Positions 44,439 through 54,524 of a stretch of DNA of 64,000 nucleotides are shown here, piece by piece. The DNA lies in contig CAVXNB010000004.1 of NCBI GenBank assembly GCA_963763085.1, positions 1-64,000 on the forward strand. Reading direction: 5' to 3'. The first letter of the stretch is position 1, and each line of letters starts with the position of its first letter. Position numbers and translations under genes: made by a program. The notes beneath the pieces were generated by a model. The model made no database searches and was not told the DNA's origin. It was given only the letters and a program-made list of their open reading frames with translations. The DNA comes from CAVXNB01 sp963763085. Lineage in GTDB: Bacteria; Actinomycetota; Acidimicrobiia; Acidimicrobiales; Bog-793.

Positions 44439-47400
44439 ATGCCTTCCCAGGAGCTGATTTGGACGGCGCTGCCGAACGGCATCGTGCCCGGCCACCCGAA
44501 GAGGCTGCGACTGTCGGTCTTCGTGTCGCCCCGTCTCTCCGCCGGCGGGTCGCACCCGGAGCTGCACCTGTTCCCGGACTTCCTCGACTGGCCGTCTGCG
44601 GCGATCACCTGGAAGGTGACCATCGGCGGCAAGAACGCCGGCGGTCTCGACGTCGTGAGCCCGGCACCGCGCTCGGACCTCTGGAAGACCCTCTTCCCGC
44701 CGAAGACCTACGTCGAGTCGTACACGTCCCAGAGCCTGAACGGGCAGCGATTCCACTCGTACCCCGCCTGGTACGTGCGCGACTTCCATGTCTCGACCTA
44801 CGCCCTCTACGCGCAGTCGAGCACCGAGTACCCGACGATCGAGACGTTGTTCAGGGAGGGGCCGGACAAGGAGCCGGCCCCCTACGGCAGGATCCCGTTC
44901 AACTTCGAGAGTGAGTCCGAGGCGCTGAAGGAGCTCGAGGGCCTGTACGGGAACGCCCTCCACGGCGCGCTCATCCCGTCGCCGACGCCGAACCCGAGGC
45001 TCGACCTGACTCAGGCGAAGGCGTTCCTGCAGCCGCTCACGGTCCCGAAGGACCCGGACTACTACCACATGAAGCCGACCCCGAAGCCGACGATCGACTT
45101 CCACCGCATGATCTCGATGCTCGGCGAGTACCCCCATCTGCTGCGGCTCTTCGGCCTCGTGCACGACCTCGAGGTCGACCTGCCAAGCGGCCTCCTCCTC
45201 CCAGCGGTCCAGGTGAGCGCGACCCCGACGTGGACCCCGAAGCTGACGCCGGCGTCGGCCACGACGAACGTGGTGCCGACGACAGGGGCGACGCTGCCGA
45301 AGTTCCTCGCGCATCCGAGGACGCCCAACCCCGAGATCATCCAGGGAGTGCTCCGGCTCAGCGACACCGCCGCCGGCGGCCAGCCGGCGTTCCCGGTCGT
45401 CGAGCTCGAGCTGGACGGCTCGACGCTCAAGACCCTCAACTTCGCCCAGAGCGTCGCCGGCACATTCGACCAGTCGCCCGAGACGACCCCGCAAAGCTGG
45501 GCGCTGCCGGCGCTCCGGTCGGCCGGGCTGGCGCTCGCCCACACGGGCCAGGCGCTCGACTTCGGCGAGACGATGAGCAACCTCGACTCGATGAACGCCG
45601 CCGTGGCAGCCAAGACGCCGATCTCGCTCGCGGCGGAGGACGTCACCCGCGGGTTCCGCATCGACGTCTGGGACCACCGCACGAACAAGTGGCACCAGCT
45701 CTGCGCGCGGAGCGCGGCGCCGTCGCCGGCCCCGGGCGGCTACGCCATCGGCAAGGCGCCCCACACCGAGGTCATCCCGGTGCCTGCGGGCGACGAGGGC
45801 TGGGTGGCGCTCAGCGTCGCCGGCGGCCCCCAGGGCGGGGCCAACGACTCCTACCTGCCCGAGATCCTGCTCCGCTGGGCCAACTGGAGTCTCGTCGCCC
45901 CCCGGGTCGGCAAGCACCTGTCGGACAAGCCGGCCGACGGGCTCCAGTCGGATCAGAACAACCCCCCAGAAACGGACTTCCCCCTCCAAGTGGCCTACGC
46001 GGCCACCCCCGGCACCCTGCCCGTCCTGCGCTACGCCCGCTCCTACCGCTTCCGCGCCCGGGCGGTCGACCTCGCCGGCAACAGCGTCGCATTCTCCAGC
46101 GCTCCGACCACCTTCTCGTTCAATTGGGGGACCAAGCCGTTGCGGTACGGCCGCCTCGAGCCGGTCGTGAGCCCGCCACTCATCCCGCACGACCCGAGGA
46201 CGGTGGGCGAGCACCTCGAGCGGCTCGTCATCCGGAGCGAGTTCTGGTACACCCCGAACTCGACGGTCCTACCGTCCAGCCGGCACGTCGTTCCCCCGTC
46301 CACGACCGAGGAGATGGCCGAGGCGCACGGGATCCTCGACCTCCCGGGCGGTGCGGGCCCCGACCCGGCCAAGTACACCGTGGTGGCGCCCCGCGCCGGG
46401 CTCACCTATGCGACGCCGTCGGTCCTCTCGTCGCTCGGCGGCCTCAAGGACCCCGACGCGCTCGACCAGCCGTACTATCCGGTCGACCACCTCGAGGTTC
46501 CCTACCTGCCCGACGTCATCGCCCGCGGGGCTCTGCTCCGGGGCCTTCCCGGCAGCGCCGGACCGATCGACGTCTCGTTCGCGAACACCCCCGGCACCTG
46601 GCCGGTGGCCGAGTCGTTCCGCCTCCTCGTCAACGCCGGCCACGGGGCACCGATCCATCCGACGGCGGGCAACGACCACACGCTGACGGTCTTCGCGCCG
46701 AAGGCGACGTTCGCGACAGTCCGGCTGTCCTGTTTCCTCGACCCGGTCGACCTGCAGTCCATGGGCTTGTGGGAGTGGCTCGAGGAGCAAGGCCTGGCCA
46801 CGCCGGCGCTGGCGGCCATCGCCCGCTCGGGACGCCACTACATGTTCACGCCCTACCGGGAACTGGTCATCGTCCACGCCGTCCGCCAGCCCCTGACGCC
46901 GCCGCAGTTCACGAAGCCGCACATCTCCCGCGGCTACGGGAAGACCTTCGCCCTGCTGTCGGACACGATCAAGGTCGACTGGAAGAGCAGCATCAAGGTC
47001 GACGTCCTCTCGAAGTGGGAGGAACCTTTCGACGACGGTGTGAACCCGCTCGGATCCGGTCGAGATCGCGCACAACGCCCCGGTGGGCGAGATCCCGCTC
47101 GGCACCGCGCAGCCGCCGCCCCTCTCGGTGAAGACGCCGGCCCCAGGGCTTCGCCACGACTTCGGCGACACCAAGCACCGCGAGGTCTTCTACGAGGCCC
47201 AGGCGACCACGAGATTCCTCGAGTACTTCGTGCAGACCGAAAAGGTCGCCCTGCACGGGACGGCGCCGACCGTCGTCAACGCCGGCGGGCTCGCCACGGG
47301 CGCGACGACCGTCAAGAGTCTCGGCACCCCGGCTGTCACGTTCCAGCCGACCGTCGACTACATCGAGGACGACGCCGCCGGGACGATCGCACGCACGGCG

Positions 47401-48492
47401 ACGAGCGCCATCAAGCTGCACAACGGGGTCGCCCACGTCGACGTGAGCTTCGTACCTCCGCCGGTGATCCGTTCGAGCCTCGAGAAGGTCGTGCCGCCTG
47501 CAAAGCCGACCGGCTACCCGTTGTCGGTCCCGAGCTCGGCCCGGCCGGCCGCCCCGGACGTGCGCTACGTGCTGCCGCTGTTCGCGTTCGGCACCGCCAC
47601 GACGCCGACGGCCGTCAAGAGCCTGCGCGCCGGCAACGCCGTCCGCGTCTACCTCGGGCGCCCCTGGTGGTCCTCCGGTGAGGGTGAGCTGCTCGGCGTC
47701 GTCGTGTACCCGGTCCCGCCGGGGATCTTCGCGCCGAGCGGCTACCCGCCCACGTTGGAGCCGTTCGTCACCCGGTACGGACGCGATCCCCTGCGCCTGA
47801 CGAACGCGGTGCGGATCCCGACCAGCAAGGACTTCCCGCTCGCGAAGACGATCGGCACCAAGATCGACCTGATCGAAGCGGCGTCGACCAAGCCGCTGGC
47901 GTTGGTGGACGTCGTTGGGCACGAGGTCGGTTTCGATACGACCCATCAGCTCTGGTACAGCGATATCGAGATCAACACCTCCGCGCCCGGGCCCAACCTC
48001 GGGCCCGACCTGTTCTCCTACTGGCCGTTCGTACGTCTCGGCCTTGTCCGCTACCAGCCGGCGTCGCTACGGGGCGTCGAGGTGTCGCGTGTCGTCCAGG
48101 CCGATTTCGTCCAGATCGCCCCCGACCGCCTGGCGACGCTCACCTTCCCGTCCGCCAACAAGGTCCGCGTCACCGTCACCGGTCCGGGCTACATCACCGG
48201 ACCGGTCGAGGGGATCGGCCCCATGACCGCTACCGTCGAAGTGGAGATCCCGGGCGTCACGGACCCCGACCTGCGGTGGACCGCCGTCCCCAAGTCGACG
48301 GTCACGCTCCTGGCGAAGATCGCCACGGGCGCCGAGGTCACCTGGTCCGGAGAGGTGACCCTCCCGGAGACGCGGGGAACGCGCCCGTTCCGCATCCGCA
48401 TCGAAGAGGCGGAGCTCTACGTCGGGCCCGGAGCCGGCCTCGCCCCGCAGTACGAGCCACGCGTGACCTACATCGAGACCCTGCAGATCTGA
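44439..48492 (+). CDS. Large partner protein of unknown function (one frameshift near 47050)
   Basis: About 1,350 residues across one frame break. It begins LIWTALPNGIVPGHPKRL with AGGAGAG upstream of the ATG. A middle segment (RYARSYRFRARAVDLAGNS) resembles an Ig/fibronectin-type strand pattern. Near 47050 the frame moves by one base: WEEPFDDGVNPLG is followed by DPVEIAHNAPVGEIPLG in the next frame, which stays open to TGA 48490-48492 (ending PRVTYIETLQI). Without the shift the first frame runs into low-quality Arg-rich sequence to 47681. There is no signal peptide; association with the exported partner is inferred from operon position only. Many Trp/Tyr/Pro-rich motifs suggest an extracellular or structural role. 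Confidence 0.75.
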
Positions 48493-48567
48493 GGGCCGCC
48501 CTGCCGCCGGCCGCGCCGGCGGGCCGCCGCCGCCGGCGTCCGACCCACCCGCCGGTATCGTGACGCC

Positions 48568-49749
48568 ATGACTACCGCCGTCATCGTCGACGCTGTCCGC
48601 ACACCAGGTGGCAAGAGAAACGGCAAACTTTCCGCCTGGCACCCCGCCGACCTCTCGGCCGAGGTGCTGAAAGCGCTCGTCGCCCGCAACGACCTCGACC
48701 CTGCACTCGTCGACGACGTGATCATGGGCTGTGTCATGCAGGTCGGTGATCAATCCGTGAACATCGGCCGCAACGCCGTCCTCGCGGCCGGCTTCCCCGA
48801 GTCCGTCCCGGCGACGACGATCGACCGCCAGTGCGGCTCGTCGCAGCAGTCGCTCCACTTCGCGGCCCAGGGCGTGATCGCCGGCGCCTACGACATCGCG
48901 ATCGCGGCCGGCGTGGAGTGCATGACGCGGGTCCCGATGGGCGCATCGATCGGTTCCGGCGTCGGCTTCCCCTTCGGCCCGAGCGTGTTCGCTCGCTACG
49001 AGCCGGTCGGCGGTCTCGTCAACCAGGGCATCTCGGCCGAGATGATCGCCGAGCAGTGGGAGCTGTCACGCGAAGACCTCGACGCCTTCGCCGCCGGGAG
49101 CCAGCAACGGGCGGCCACGGCGACGGCCGAGGCGCGCTTCGACCGCGAGCTCGTCCGTATCCCGATCAAGGACGCCGAGGGCCACGACACGGGCGAGATT
49201 CTCGAGTCGGACGAGGGCATCCGGCCCGGGACGACCGTCGAGACGCTGGCGACGCTGAAGCCCGCCTTCAAGCCCGAGGGCGGCAAGATCACGGCCGGCA
49301 ACTCCTCACAGATCACCGACGGCGCCTCGGCCGTGCTCGTGATGAGCGAGGAGAAGGCGGCGGAGCTCGGACTGACCCCGCGGGCACGCTTCGTCGAGTT
49401 CGCCGTGGTCGGCGTCGACCCGGTGACGATGCTCACCGGTCCGATCCCCGCCACTGCCAAGGTGCTCGACCGAGCCGGCATGAAGCTCGACGACATCGAC
49501 CTCGTCGAGATCAACGAGGCCTTCGCATCGGTCGTGCTGGCGTGGGAGCGGGAGCACCACCCCGACATGAGCCGGGTGAACGTCAACGGGGGCGCCATCG
49601 CCCTCGGGCATCCGCTCGGCGCCTCAGGCGCCAAGCTGATGGCGACCTTGCTGTGCGAGCTCGAGCGGACCGGTGGCCGCTACGGTCTCCAGACGATGTG
49701 CGAGGGCGGCGGGCTCGCCAACGCCACGATCATCGAGCGCCTGGGCTGA
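48568..49749 (+). CDS. Acetyl-CoA C-acyltransferase (thiolase)
   Basis: A 393-residue thiolase. TTIDRQCGSSQQSLHFAA carries the acylated Cys; VNVNGGAIALGHPLGASGAK carries the catalytic His, and MCEGGGLANATIIE the second Cys. It cleaves 3-oxoacyl-CoA in beta-oxidation or, in reverse, condenses acyl-CoA. The family includes steroid and fatty-acid thiolases, which cannot be separated here. There is no neighbouring beta-oxidation gene. Codes divergently from nothing; it follows the large unit by 75 bp. Confidence 0.93.
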   Translation: MTTAVIVDAVRTPGGKRNGKLSAWHPADLSAEVLKALVARNDLDPALVDDVIMGCVMQVGDQSVNIGRNAVLAAGFPESVPATTIDRQCGSSQQSLHFAAQGVIAGAYDIAIAAGVECMTRVPMGASIGSGVGFPFGPSVFARYEPVGGLVNQGISAEMIAEQWELSREDLDAFAAGSQQRAATATAEARFDRELVRIPIKDAEGHDTGEILESDEGIRPGTTVETLATLKPAFKPEGGKITAGNSSQITDGASAVLVMSEEKAAELGLTPRARFVEFAVVGVDPVTMLTGPIPATAKVLDRAGMKLDDIDLVEINEAFASVVLAWEREHHPDMSRVNVNGGAIALGHPLGASGAKLMATLLCELERTGGRYGLQTMCEGGGLANATIIERLG

Positions 49750-49821
49750 CCTCTGCGGCTCGCGGTGCCCGCCCGGCGCCGCGGTGCCCGCCGGCCGCCA
49801 GCCGGCCGCGACCGCCCGGCG

Positions 49822-50154
49822 TCAGTGGTACTGCGTGGCCATCATCGCCCCGACCACGATCCCGACGAGGCCGGCGATGAGATACCAGTTGCTCGTACCG
49901 CCTGGGAAGATGCCCACGTAGTTGCCGACGATCAGGAGCAGGCCGGCGACGAGCAGGATGAGCAGCATCGGCCCGAACCAGCGCGGGCTACGCCGGACGC
50001 TTCTCGGGATCGGCGCCGTGTAGCGCTTGTTGACCTCGCGCTCGCGCTTGGGCGCCGTGGTACGGCCACCCTTCGCGGGAGTGGTCCGGCCGCCTTTCGC
50101 GGGACGCTCCTTCGAGGAGGCGCCGTCGTCTGACCCTCCGCGTGCCTTGGCCAC
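49822..50154 (-). CDS. crgA: Cell-division protein CrgA
   Basis: A 110-residue membrane protein. A Lys/Arg/Thr-rich cytoplasmic start (with GGRTTPAKGGRTT duplicated) leads into RYTAPIPRSVRRSPRWFGPMLLIL, then two spans (LLILLVAGLLLIVGNYVGIF and WYLIAGLVGIVVGAMMATQY). CrgA in actinobacteria helps localise septal peptidoglycan enzymes. It lies back to back with trpG/pabA, 47 bp apart, as in mycobacteria next to the pknB cluster. Confidence 0.92.
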   Translation of the reverse strand: MAKARGGSDDGASSKERPAKGGRTTPAKGGRTTAPKREREVNKRYTAPIPRSVRRSPRWFGPMLLILLVAGLLLIVGNYVGIFPGGTSNWYLIAGLVGIVVGAMMATQYH

Positions 50155-50201
50155 GACCTCCGAGGATACCCAGGATTCGCCCGACCGGTAACCTCGGGCC
50201 G

Positions 50202-50807
50202 ATGGGGATGCGGGTGGCGGTCGTCGACAACTACGACAGCTTCGTCTACAACCTCGTGCAGTACCTGGGCGAGCTCGGGTCCGAACCGGTCGTCGTCCGG
50301 AACGACGCCGTCGACGTGGCCGGTATCAGGGCCCTCGAAGCGGACGCCCTGCTCGTGTCGCCGGGACCGGGCCGGCCGGAGGACGCCGGCGTGAGCTCGG
50401 CCGCGATAGCGGACCTCGGATCGGAGGGCTTCCCCGTCCTCGGGGTCTGCCTCGGCCACCAGTGCATCGGCCAGAACTTCGGCGCGAGGATCACACGTGC
50501 GCCCGAGATCGTGCACGGCAAGTCGTCGGCCATCCACCACGACGGGCGGGGCGTCTTCGCCGGCCTGCCGGAGGTGTTCGAGGCGACGCGGTACCACTCG
50601 CTCGTCGTCGACGCCGACTCGGTGCCTGAATGCCTCGAGGTTTCTGCCTGGACCGCCGACGGCCTCGTGATGGGGCTGCGCCACCGGACCCTGCCGATCG
50701 AGGGCGTGCAATTCCACCCCGAGTCGATTCTCACGGGCGCGGCCGGTCACGACCTTCTCCGCAACTTCCTCAGTCTCGCCGCGACCGCCCGTTCCCCCGC
50801 CGGCTGA
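50202..50807 (+). CDS. trpG: Glutamine amidotransferase, TrpG/PabA type
   Basis: A 201-residue class I glutaminase. RVAVVDNYDSFVYNLVQYL, LLVSPGPGRPEDAG and the nucleophile Cys in VLGVCLGHQCIGQNFG are present; the His-Glu pair is in GVQFHPESILT. It supplies ammonia to an anthranilate or aminodeoxychorismate synthase subunit that is not in the window, so TrpG versus PabA is undecided. Start options at 50202 and 50208 differ by two residues. It is convergent with pknB. Confidence 0.88.
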   Translation: MGMRVAVVDNYDSFVYNLVQYLGELGSEPVVVRNDAVDVAGIRALEADALLVSPGPGRPEDAGVSSAAIADLGSEGFPVLGVCLGHQCIGQNFGARITRAPEIVHGKSSAIHHDGRGVFAGLPEVFEATRYHSLVVDADSVPECLEVSAWTADGLVMGLRHRTLPIEGVQFHPESILTGAAGHDLLRNFLSLAATARSPAG

Positions 50808-50879
50808 GCCGCCGGAGGGCCGGCCGCCGGGGCCGGGGGCGGCCGCAGGGGCCGGGCGCGCCTGCTGAGCTCGCGGCCC

Positions 50880-53000
50880 CTACGAGGTCCCTGTCGGTCC
50901 GGTCGGTCCGGTTACCCCGGTCGGGCCGCCCGGCGTCGTCGTGGTCGTGGTGGTCGTCGACGTGGTCGAGGTCGTGGTGGTCGTCGACGTGCTCTGCTCG
51001 ACGAAGATGGTCACCGTGCTGCCCGGTGTCAACTGGGTTCCCGATGAAGGAGTCTGGCTCGTGACAAAGCCCGCCTGGAATCCGGGCGTGGCCACGTCGA
51101 TCACCATGGGAACGAGGTTCGCGGCCTTGATCAGCTTGATGGCCCGGGCCTCCGTGATGGGCGGGTTCTGCGCCACGAGCGGCATGATCGCCGCCGGGCC
51201 CTTCGAGACGATCAAGCCGACCTGGGACCCCTGAGACGCCGGCGTGCCGGGCGGCGGGTTGGTCGTGATGACGTCGCCCGACGGCACTGGCGGAGTCGCG
51301 GTCGAGAACTCGCTTCCGCCCAGTACGACGGTGAACCCGAGCGCGGTGAGCGTGTCGCGGGCGGAAGTGATCGACTGGCCCACGACGCCCTTTGTCGGAA
51401 TCGTCACTTTCTGGGTGCCGCGCGCAACCGTGAGCGTCACCTGCGTGCCGAAGGGGTACTTCTGACTGCCGGCCGGGCTCTGGTCGAGAATCGTGCCCTG
51501 GGGGATCGCCGCACTGCTGGGTACTTGAGGCACCACAACGACCTTGAAACCTTCCGCCTGGAGTTGCGGCTTCACGGCTGACAAGAGGTCGCCCTTGAAG
51601 AACCCCAGGAAGACCTGCTTCGGCGGCGGCGGTCCGATCAGCACGGTCAGGTTCACGTCGTCGCCCTTCGTGACCAAGGTGTTGGGCAAGGGGGACTGCG
51701 ACTTCACGAGGCCCTTGACCGCCAAGGGGCTGAAGTCCCGCTTGGCGATCACCGGCACCAGGCCGGCCGCTCGCACATGCTGCTCGGCTTTGAGATAGTT
51801 CTGGCCGACCACGTTCGGGGGATGGAACGAGGCAGCGGCACCGAAGTAGCCCAGCGAGCGGCCTCCGAAGTAGATGAGAGCACCGAGTGCCGCCGCGAGC
51901 AGGACCGCCGCGGCAGCCCACGGCACGAAACGGCGTTTCGGAAGCTCATCCTGGCCGCCCCCGTCGGGCGGCCCCGGGACCTGCTCCTGTACCTGGGTCG
52001 GCGGGACCGGTCCACCGGATTGCGCAATAAGCAGCGTCTGATCGGGGACGATCGCAAGGGTCTGGGCGCCCGCATCGCCTTGCGGCATCGGTGCGAACAC
52101 CGGCTGGCCGCGCATGAAGCGCTCGAGATCGTCGTGGAAGTCCTGCGCCGTGGCGTACCGGCCCTGCGGCTGCTTGGCCATCGCCTGCATGATGATCGCC
52201 TCGAGATCGCGCGGCACCCGGGGCTCGATCTCGCTCGGGAGAGCTGCGGTCTCCGAGACGTGCTTGTAGGCGATCGCGACCGGCGTGTCGGCCGTGAACG
52301 GTGGCCGTCCGGTGACCATCTCGTACAGGACCACGCCGAGGGCGTACACGTCGCTGCGGCCGTCCACGCCGAGGCCCTGGGCCTGCTCGGGCGAGAAGTA
52401 GGTGGCCGTGCCCATCACCAGTCCGGTCTGGGTGACGCTCTCGCTGGCGCCGATCGCCCGGGCAATGCCGAAGTCGGCGACTTTGACCTGCCCGTCGGTC
52501 GTGATGAGGACGTTTCCGGGCTTGACGTCCCGGTGCACGACGCCGTGGCGGTGCGCGTAGCTGAGGGCCTTGGCGATGTCGGCGGCGATGGCCGCCGCAC
52601 GCGTCGGCGCCAGCGGCGCCTGGGTACGGATGATCGCCGAGAGGGGCTCGCCGTCCACGTACTCCATGACGATGAAATACGTACGGTCGGCCTCGCCCCA
52701 GTCGAAGACCGGGACGATGTTCGGGTGCGACAGGTTCGCCGCCGCCTGCGCCTCACGGCGGAAGCGCTCCACGAACGAGTGGTCCGACGACAGCTCAGGA
52801 AACAGCATCTTCAACGCCACAGGTCTGTCCAACAGCAGGTCGTGCGCAAGGTAGACCTGGGCGGTCCCGCCGCGGGCGATCTGGCGGCTGAGCTCGTAGC
52901 GGCCGTTGTAGACGGGCGGTGGTGAGTCGGACATGGTCGGGGGCAGCCTATTCGTCGGACCGGCACGGCCGGGGACACGGTCGGGGGGCACGGTGCTCAT
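50880..53000 (-). CDS. pknB: PASTA Ser/Thr kinase PknB
   Basis: A 706-residue membrane kinase. The kinase domain (about residues 32-300) has IARGGTAQVYLAHD, VALKML, HRDVKPGNVL and DFGIARAIG. One membrane span (WAAAAVLLAAALGALIYFGG) follows, then four PASTA repeats (PNVVGQNYLKAEQHVRAAGL and later copies) that sense peptidoglycan fragments, and a Thr-rich tail. It controls growth and division by phosphorylating cell-wall proteins, including FHA partners. The ATG at 53000 overlaps the restored pbpA stop by ATGA. In the sequence as given, the frame runs in from pbpA without a stop. Confidence 0.93.
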   Translation of the reverse strand: MSTVPPDRVPGRAGPTNRLPPTMSDSPPPVYNGRYELSRQIARGGTAQVYLAHDLLLDRPVALKMLFPELSSDHSFVERFRREAQAAANLSHPNIVPVFDWGEADRTYFIVMEYVDGEPLSAIIRTQAPLAPTRAAAIAADIAKALSYAHRHGVVHRDVKPGNVLITTDGQVKVADFGIARAIGASESVTQTGLVMGTATYFSPEQAQGLGVDGRSDVYALGVVLYEMVTGRPPFTADTPVAIAYKHVSETAALPSEIEPRVPRDLEAIIMQAMAKQPQGRYATAQDFHDDLERFMRGQPVFAPMPQGDAGAQTLAIVPDQTLLIAQSGGPVPPTQVQEQVPGPPDGGGQDELPKRRFVPWAAAAVLLAAALGALIYFGGRSLGYFGAAASFHPPNVVGQNYLKAEQHVRAAGLVPVIAKRDFSPLAVKGLVKSQSPLPNTLVTKGDDVNLTVLIGPPPPKQVFLGFFKGDLLSAVKPQLQAEGFKVVVVPQVPSSAAIPQGTILDQSPAGSQKYPFGTQVTLTVARGTQKVTIPTKGVVGQSITSARDTLTALGFTVVLGGSEFSTATPPVPSGDVITTNPPPGTPASQGSQVGLIVSKGPAAIMPLVAQNPPITEARAIKLIKAANLVPMVIDVATPGFQAGFVTSQTPSSGTQLTPGSTVTIFVEQSTSTTTTTSTTSTTTTTTTTPGGPTGVTGPTGPTGTS

Positions 53001-54524
53001 TGCTGCATCGCCAGGGCCTTCTGCAGGACGGCGGCGGCCGACGGGGCCGGCGATCCTCGCACCGGTGGCGTCGTTGGAGCAGGAGTGCCCGGGCGGCGTC
53101 GGGACGATCGCCGCGACGGCGACGGTCGGCACCTGGCCCGTCCCGGCCGGCCCGGTTGCGATCAGCCAGTTGTAGGTTCCGCAGCCCTGGGCATTGATCT
53201 GGGCGGTGCCCGTCTTCGCCGCGATCGGCGGGAACTCGCTGGCCGGGAACAGGCCGTAGGCGGTGCCGTCCGGGTTCTGGGTGACGCCGAGCATGAGCTG
53301 GCGGACCATCTGCGCCGTCTTGGCCGAGGTGGCGCGCCGCCACGCACGCGGCTGGTAGGTCTTCACGACGTTGCCCTCGGGATCGGTGATCTTGTCCAGC
53401 AGGTGCGGGACCATGATGACGCCGTCGTTGGCGATGCCGGCGGCGACGAGCGCCATCTGCAGCGTCGTCGCCGTCACGTTCTCCTGCCCGATCGCCGACT
53501 TCATCAGCCCGGGTGTGTCGCCCACGAAGTCCCCCGGGGGCGGGAAGTTCGACTTCGCCACCTCGCCGGGTACGCCCGGCCGGGCTTTCGGCAGGTCGAG
53601 CGGAGGTGTGCGGTTGAACCCGAACGCCACCGCCTCGTTGTAGAGCTTCTCGGCGCCGAGCTCCTTTCCGATCAGGGCGAAGGAGGTGTCGCACGACTGC
53701 AGCAGGATCGCTGCCAGGTCGGTCCCCGACGTCGGGCAGTACTCCCCGCCGAAGTTCTGCAGCGTCAGGCCGTTCGTCTGGGGGAGCACTATGGAGCGCA
53801 CCGGAGTCCACTTCTGCAGCGCGAGCCTCGGCTCCTGGTCGTAGATGGCGGACGAGTCGATGACCTTGAACGTCGAGCCGGGCGCCTTCGCGACCTGGGT
53901 CGGATAGTTGAGCAGGGGATCGCCCGGCGAGTTCACGAGCTTTTCGTAGTTGCGGTTGACGGCGCTGTAACTGTGCACGGCGAGGAGGTTGGGGTCGAAC
54001 GTCGGGTTGCCGTACATGGCGAGGACGGCCCCCGTCCGCGGGTCGATCGCGACGACCGAGCCGGTACGGCCGGCGAGTGCCTCCGCAGCTACCTGTTGGA
54101 GCGCATAGGACACGGTCACGGTGACGTTGTTGGTGATCTTCTGACGCAGGATCAATTGCCCGAGCTTCGTGATCGGCGCGTTGTGCGAGGAGAGGAACAG
54201 GTTGTACTCGAGCTCGAGCCCGGTCGCGTTCGTGTCGGCGACCGACTCGTAGCCCGTGACCCCGGCGAACAGCTTGGCCGTGGCCTGAGGGTAGACGCGG
54301 AGATACTTGTACACGTCGTGGGTGGGCTTGGAGTACGCCAGCACGACGCCGTCGGAGCTGTAGATCTTGCCCCGCGCGAGCAGGTACGTATCGACCGGGT
54401 TGTGCACCGGCGCATGTTGCTTGATCGACGCCGCCCGGCGGACCTGGAGGTTGTTCAACTGCAGGAACAACAGGGCGAAGCACACCACCAGCACGATCCC
54501 GAGCCAGCGAATTCGGCGGTTCAT
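52997..54524 (-). CDS. pbpA: Penicillin-binding protein PbpA, fused by a frameshift to pknB
   Basis: A class B PBP, about 508 residues. An N-terminal span (WLGIVLVVCFALLFLQLNNL) anchors it; the transpeptidase has KAPGSTFKVIDSSAIYD (nucleophilic Ser) and IAAKTGTAQ (KTG triad). Its expected end AAAVLQKALAMQQ followed by TGA lies one frame off after about base 53038; an extra G removes the stop and joins pbpA to pknB as one 1,214-residue frame. Restoring the frame gives an ATGA overlap with pknB, so the fusion is probably an artefact or a recent mutation. The start at 54524 follows pstP directly. Confidence 0.88.

Noticed and set aside
41280..46214. 1,644-residue minus-strand open frame
   Set aside because: It is antisense to two long, well-supported genes, is full of Arg/Gly/Asp-rich shadow composition, and shows no family motif. 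High GC makes such frames common.
50880..54524. pbpA-pknB as a true fusion protein
   Set aside because: A one-base correction restores both natural ends and an ATGA overlap; kept as a caution rather than a feature.
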